Positions 60,033-64,000 of a DNA stretch of 64,000 nucleotides are shown here, one piece after another. A program made the translations under genes and the position numbers. The notes beneath the pieces are model-generated. The model was not told the DNA's origin, did no database searches, and saw only the letters and a program-made list of their open reading frames with translations. The stretch comes from Sandaracinobacteroides hominis. GTDB lineage: Bacteria > Pseudomonadota > Alphaproteobacteria > Sphingomonadales > Sphingomonadaceae. Positions within the stretch are counted from its first letter, which is position 1. Every line of letters starts with the position of its first letter. The stretch covers positions 124,001 through 188,000 of the forward strand of contig NZ_JADCUC010000004.1 of assembly GCF_016464365.1 (NCBI RefSeq). The letters are read 5' to 3'.

Positions 60033-63000
60033 GTATTGCTGTCCATATTTCGCGCGGCACGATAGCGAAGCGCAACATAGCGAGCAGCTCGCGCAGTTTG
60101 CCTGTCGGCCAGCAGGCGTTGGATATGATCCTTCCAGTCGGGGCGGGAAGCTACGCTTCGGGGATCAATCCAGATGTTTACGGCCGTAGCCAGAGCGTCC
60201 GGACCGAGCCAGTATGGTTGCCTCACGATGAGATCGACATGGTTGTCGATAAGCACTGAAACGACATCACTTTCCGCCAGTCGACTATAGTCCGCGGTAA
60301 TGAGCGCGTGAGCGCGCTTGCCCGGCAAAATGAGTGCTTCGATTCTCTGTGCACGAAAAGAAACAGTGCGCTGCAAGTCACGGGCCTGTCGAATTGCACT
60401 CATCCACAACTCTGCATCATTGTTTGCATCCGGATCTTCAATTGAAGGTTGACCTTCTGAAACAAGCAGCATGGCAAATTTTTCGTAAGCATCAATCACC
60501 GCCAGATCCAGCTCACTCGCAAGCGCCTCCCATTGCTCGACAGTCGTCGGATCGGGCAGGTCGGGATCCGCTTTCGTATCTTGCAGGATCGGCAATTCCC
60601 AAAGATCAGGTCTGGCTTCTTCCAATGCCTCTGCAACAAACTGTTCCAGCCTCGGTTGTTCGGAAACGGGAATCTCGGGAAGCATTCCCCCCGCAGCAAG
60701 GCTCCGAGCCATCGCAACGCGCGTCAACGTCATCCATCGGTTTGGAATAATTATGGATCCCGATGCCTCAATGGCGCTCCAGCGTTCTCCGCAAATTTGA
60801 GAAACCGCAAGTTGCTCGATCCGGCCGGCAACTTGCCGGCGTCCATATTCGGCAATCACATGTTCGGATTTTGCTGAAGACCAGCCAAGCCAGGCTTCGA
60901 CGCATGGGACAATGCCGAGTGCGCTCCCGCGCGAACCCGGCTCGCGTAGCAATCGTTCGGGGACATTTATCGGGAACGTGCCCAACTGCATCGTCGCGGG
61001 CGCCGTGCACAATGCCTCGCCAAAAAGTGGAGCCCCGTCCAGAAGCGGGGTTTGGAGCAAAGGAGAGGCATCATCGCGCCAGATGTCATCAGTCGTGTCG
61101 AAGGGATCAAAACCCTTTGAAGTTGCAAGCGGCAAATCCTGCGCTTCAGTCAGGGCGCGCCATTCGCCATCGATGCGTTCCCATTCGCAGTGCCGGAGTT
61201 CCCAGGCGAGCGGCCAGCGTTGATGCCAGGCCTTGCCGACAACTATGCTCAGCTCCGGCTTTGACGATCGGCTCATTCCGGAACGGCGAACCTGTTCCGT
61301 AAAAGCCAGCATCAATGGAGAAGACGGCCCGATGGATACCGGCCACCCCGCCACGCGCTGAGACACCCTGGCGACTTCTGTGCCGCTATCACTCGCGACA
61401 ATTTCAATCTCTGCACTGCCAAGCTGGAGTGCTGACCTGACATGCAGCCCCAGTCGTCCGTCGACCAGGTCATCGGCAGTGGGAGCCGGCGGATTCAAAG
61501 ATACCGCCAAAACGGCATCGGCCGGATCGGTTCTGACAATTGTGAACCCTGCCCTGATCTGCTCTCCGTCAATTTCAACCTCTATGACGTGAGCGCCCAC
61601 CGATGCATCGCAGATAGCAAGCAGCGATCCGCCTGGAACAACGGCCGGCGGCAGACTTCGCATCGTGAAGGTGGCGGGTTTTCGGCTGTTTCCTCCGCTG
61701 AGCTTCACCAGAACAGGGCGCCCCTCCGCGAACACAGGTCCGAGAAGATCATGCCCAAGGAGAACGGGACCCGCAAACTCGATCGATGCCGAACGTGCCT
61801 GACCAAGCCCGTTGGCCTCAAGCCATGATGCAACTTCGGGAGTGGATTGCTCAAACTCGAAACACCTTAGTCCGCCGACGAGCCCTTTTGGGATTGCCGA
61901 CACTGGCGGCACCAGACTTCCGGCAAGCAAAATACGAAATGCACCACGAGGGATCGTCCTCAGCGCAGTTTGAGTGAATTGCTCCGAATGGCCGGTCCTG
62001 GCCAAAACTATGGGGATCGAAAGACTGGGCGCGATCTGCAAAGCGGTTTGTACCAGCTCGTCGGGCGCATCCGGCAGCAGAGAAATAAACGAAGTTGTAG
62101 AATCGGTGACAGCCTTCAGATCAATGTCGCCGAGCGGCGAATTGTAGCCGGAAAGCAGTCGTTCTGCGTCAACCGGATCTGACATGCCCCAGAGCCGAAT
62201 CTTGCCGCTCGCACTGGCCATTGCGCTTCGGATTGCACGCCTGTCAGTATCTGCAAGATAGGGGAAACGAATGCCGAGCTCCGCTTTCCCGTCGCCGCGG
62301 TCATTCATCACAAGGCGGGCGGTTCCGGGAGCTACAGATCTTCGCGGGGTAGTCAGCACACGGCGACGGTGGAGCTCCGCTGCACTGGAAACGGCCCGCC
62401 GGGAGACGGTGTCTGTGACAAGGTCACCAAAAACGCGGCCTAGTGTGTCGTCTGCTACGCGCGCCAGGGGGTCCGTTTGTTCGAGCAGGCGCCACGCCAC
62501 AGCTGCGGCGAGATCCCCGTTCTCAAGCCACTGAACAAGGCGGGGCGATGATGCCCTCCCGGCGATTGACCGCAACCGGCCAACCAGCACTTCCTCATCC
62601 GGCACATCGCTGGTCAATCGGTAAGATTCCCGCAGTGTGCGGGCGAGCGCGCGGTGGATCTCTTTCGGAGCCACCGCATTTACGATGGGCCATGCAATGT
62701 GGCGAAACGCACGCGTCCAGGGGGTCTCCGCTGGCTTGCGAATGCCTTGAAGGCGATGAGCCGCGTCAAAAAATTCCGTTATGCGCTCGCGCTCTTGCGA
62801 AGCGACCCTTGCACCGAGCGATGCCTCGAACTTCGGCCAGAAATCCGTGCCGGTCCCTCTGTACTCGTATCCGACTTCAGAGGCCGCTGCGATGAGAGCC
62901 AGATAGCTGCCGTTGAAGTTATTACCGATCCCCTTGTTCCGAATTTCATGTCCGACGAGCTGGCTGAGCCTGGTAATCTCTGCCGGACCAAGGCCATGCT

Positions 63001-63142
63001 CAAGCCCGTAAACGGGGCGCCCCCCGCGAGACCGTCTAAGCCCGGCAAGCCGCTCCTCAATGCGCCTGTGAAAAGCCACCAGATTGTGGTCGCCAGATAA
63101 GCCATTCCCGCGCGCGACGCTTGCCTCCAAGGCATTGTGCAT
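60029..63142 (-). CDS. Unknown 1037-aa island protein coupled to the SNF2 helicase
   Basis: Not recognised with confidence. The N-terminal ~230 residues are helical with blocks PVYGLEHGLGPAEITRLSQLVG, LALIAAASEVGYEYRGTGTDFWPKFEASLG and TPWTRAFRHIAWPIVNAVAPKEIHRALARTL, a pattern I have seen in large defence-island proteins paired with helicases. The middle (~300-700) is beta-rich and sandwich-like (GTEVARVSQRVAGWPVSIG), and the C-terminus is acidic and helical. No nuclease or ATPase motif is seen. ATG at 63142 with GGGGGGAAG upstream is preferred to TTG at 63187. It ends overlapping the SNF2 start. Confidence 0.75.
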   Translation of the reverse strand: MHNALEASVARGNGLSGDHNLVAFHRRIEERLAGLRRSRGGRPVYGLEHGLGPAEITRLSQLVGHEIRNKGIGNNFNGSYLALIAAASEVGYEYRGTGTDFWPKFEASLGARVASQERERITEFFDAAHRLQGIRKPAETPWTRAFRHIAWPIVNAVAPKEIHRALARTLRESYRLTSDVPDEEVLVGRLRSIAGRASSPRLVQWLENGDLAAAVAWRLLEQTDPLARVADDTLGRVFGDLVTDTVSRRAVSSAAELHRRRVLTTPRRSVAPGTARLVMNDRGDGKAELGIRFPYLADTDRRAIRSAMASASGKIRLWGMSDPVDAERLLSGYNSPLGDIDLKAVTDSTTSFISLLPDAPDELVQTALQIAPSLSIPIVLARTGHSEQFTQTALRTIPRGAFRILLAGSLVPPVSAIPKGLVGGLRCFEFEQSTPEVASWLEANGLGQARSASIEFAGPVLLGHDLLGPVFAEGRPVLVKLSGGNSRKPATFTMRSLPPAVVPGGSLLAICDASVGAHVIEVEIDGEQIRAGFTIVRTDPADAVLAVSLNPPAPTADDLVDGRLGLHVRSALQLGSAEIEIVASDSGTEVARVSQRVAGWPVSIGPSSPLMLAFTEQVRRSGMSRSSKPELSIVVGKAWHQRWPLAWELRHCEWERIDGEWRALTEAQDLPLATSKGFDPFDTTDDIWRDDASPLLQTPLLDGAPLFGEALCTAPATMQLGTFPINVPERLLREPGSRGSALGIVPCVEAWLGWSSAKSEHVIAEYGRRQVAGRIEQLAVSQICGERWSAIEASGSIIIPNRWMTLTRVAMARSLAAGGMLPEIPVSEQPRLEQFVAEALEEARPDLWELPILQDTKADPDLPDPTTVEQWEALASELDLAVIDAYEKFAMLLVSEGQPSIEDPDANNDAELWMSAIRQARDLQRTVSFRAQRIEALILPGKRAHALITADYSRLAESDVVSVLIDNHVDLIVRQPYWLGPDALATAVNIWIDPRSVASRPDWKDHIQRLLADRQTARAARYVALRYRAARNMDSNT

Positions 63143-63234
63143 TCGGCTTTTTCTTCCCCCCGACTGATTGACGTCACCAGCGGGCAAAGCCTAGTCTTGC
63201 GCTAAGAGCTACTCAATAGCTGATCGGGGGTGGA
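63143..63234. promoter_or_regulatory. Divergent promoter region of the helicase operon
   Basis: A 92-bp gap between the 1037-aa gene (minus) and the partial plus-strand gene. Both flanks carry G-rich ribosome binding sites. No clear operator palindrome was seen. Confidence 0.5.
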
Positions 63235-64000
63235 GTGCGATTACTGGTTCTGACCGCTGCAGAGGCGGCGTTCGAATCCGGCCTTGCTGCGACCGGTGGC
63301 CTTGAACCCTCTTTCCGTGGAATAGCGAGGTTCCTGCGGGCCACAATTGCACTCAAAGGGGGCCTGCGTATCGATGATCTGCTTGATCGAGCGGTTACAG
63401 AAGCGGAAATGGTTGGGATCAAACCCGCTGCAGCGAAGGCCCGAGCACTTGCGACTTTGTCGGTCCTGGAGGCTGCGGGAGATCTGGCAGTAATCCGCTC
63501 AGCAGAAGCCAGAATGGTTGTTTCACCTCCCGAGCAGACCATCCGTCTCTCAGAATCTTCCGGTTTCACCATCGGCGGGGCGGAGTCTGAATGGATAGTC
63601 TCTGAGGATGGTGCCGACGGGTCGATCCTCAGAACCGCGGCTGACATTTCCGGCGCCCGTAACTTCGATGACTATCTGGGACCGCCAGGATACCGCACTG
63701 TTTTGCGAAATGCCGGATTACCCGACCATGTCGACCTCGGTCTGGCAGCCAGTCTCCTCGCGGTCGCAGCGCGGACGGCAGGGAATCCTGTAGAAGGCAG
63801 TGCAACCACCGTTTGGGGGCGACTTCAGGATGATATAGCATTTGGCGCGATTGCGGACGGCCGGGAAGCGGTATTCGCATTCGCAGAAGATGGTAGCGCA
63901 AAGGCAATCATCGGCGACGATATAGCCTGCTGGATGGCTGTCTGTATTCACGGCATCGATCTTATTTCCGGCTGGTCATTGCCGCGGCCGATGCCCCGCC
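63235..64000 (+). CDS. Unknown island protein, 3' end outside the window
   Basis: An open frame with no stop for at least 255 codons, starting at GTG 63235 behind GGGGGTGGA and running off the window. The N-terminal ~95 residues look like a helical, possibly winged-helix module (RFLRATIALKGGLRIDDLLDRAVTEAEMVG; KARALATLSVLEAAGDLAVIRS). The later part has alternating short strands and helices (GWSLPRPMP at the edge). Codon pattern matches the neighbouring island genes, and the opposite-strand frames are shadows. No domain is recognised. Divergent from the 1037-aa/SNF2 operon, it is likely part of the same system. Confidence 0.7.
   Translation, partial: MRLLVLTAAEAAFESGLAATGGLEPSFRGIARFLRATIALKGGLRIDDLLDRAVTEAEMVGIKPAAAKARALATLSVLEAAGDLAVIRSAEARMVVSPPEQTIRLSESSGFTIGGAESEWIVSEDGADGSILRTAADISGARNFDDYLGPPGYRTVLRNAGLPDHVDLGLAASLLAVAARTAGNPVEGSATTVWGRLQDDIAFGAIADGREAVFAFAEDGSAKAIIGDDIACWMAVCIHGIDLISGWSLPRPMPR

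Noticed and set aside
57084-63142. Straight assignment of the helicase operon to DISARM
   Set aside because: Only an SNF2 protein is shared in type; no DrmA helicase, DUF1998 protein, phospholipase-D protein or methyltransferase is seen in the window.
63268-63278. GTTCGAATCC, resembling a tRNA T-arm
   Set aside because: No acceptor stem or anticodon arm could be built around it, and it lies within a coding frame.
63213-63647. 144-codon minus-strand ORF near the window end
   Set aside because: The plus-strand frame from 63235 is open to the window edge with a ribosome binding site and more natural composition; the minus frame is its Ser/Arg-rich shadow.

Overview
The window looks like a chromosomal segment of a Sphingomonadaceae-type alphaproteobacterium (Novosphingobium/Sphingomonas/Sphingopyxis-like). 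The evidence is GC-rich DNA with strong GC3 codon bias, a Caulobacter/Xanthomonas-type TonB receptor beside tryptophan halogenases, a complete histidine-utilisation cluster, and above all a PhyR/NepR/EcfG general stress response locus with neighbouring HRXXN kinases. No rRNA, tRNA, CRISPR or integrase was found.

Layout. 0-4.2 kb: a divergent MpaB-like gene fragment, an intact TetR regulator with a palindromic operator, a broken TetR fragment, and an acyl-CoA ligase/acyl-CoA dehydrogenase pair. 4.2-21.2 kb: a sugar-catabolic locus with an IlvD/Edd sugar-acid dehydratase, a GntR/FadR regulator, a sodium/solute symporter, KDGal kinase, KDPGal aldolase, TonB receptor, two flavin-dependent halogenase homologues, a GH35 beta-galactosidase and a PA14-containing GH31 enzyme. 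The GH35 + GH31(PA14) + TonB receptor set resembles xyloglucan-oligosaccharide loci; a GH29 alpha-L-fucosidase at 31.5-33.1 kb may belong to the same system. The GntR/symporter promoter and the TonB receptor promoter share a near-identical operator-like sequence. 21.3-24.0 kb: two tandem DUF1254 genes. 24.1-31.4 kb: hutC-hutF diverging from hutI-hutH-hutG-hutU.

33.1-43.3 kb is a general stress response (GSR) supercluster: a KipF/response-regulator/PakF-like operon, phyR diverging from nepR-ecfG-phyP, and small envelope or stress genes (LEA-like lipoprotein, GlsB family, DUF1328, Dps, three unknowns). Eight sites matching the sigma-EcfG promoter GGAAC-N16/17-SGTT lie in front of these units. 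An ArsR repressor with a perfect inverted-repeat operator is embedded here. 43.4-52.1 kb: cytochrome bd oxidase (cydAB), a FadL porin, an M20 peptidase translationally coupled to selD-mnmH (selenouridine tRNA modification), a ~280-bp multi-hairpin inverted-repeat element, and an acyltransferase.

From about 52.4 kb the DNA becomes visibly AT-richer with different codon use, which suggests a genomic island. It carries an orphan ParD-like antitoxin, a decayed zeta-type toxin, an ATPase(DUF3696)/DUF262/unknown trio, and an SNF2 helicase coupled to a 1037-residue protein I do not recognise. A further unknown gene diverges from that protein and runs off the window end. This is the best candidate for an undescribed, probably anti-phage, system.
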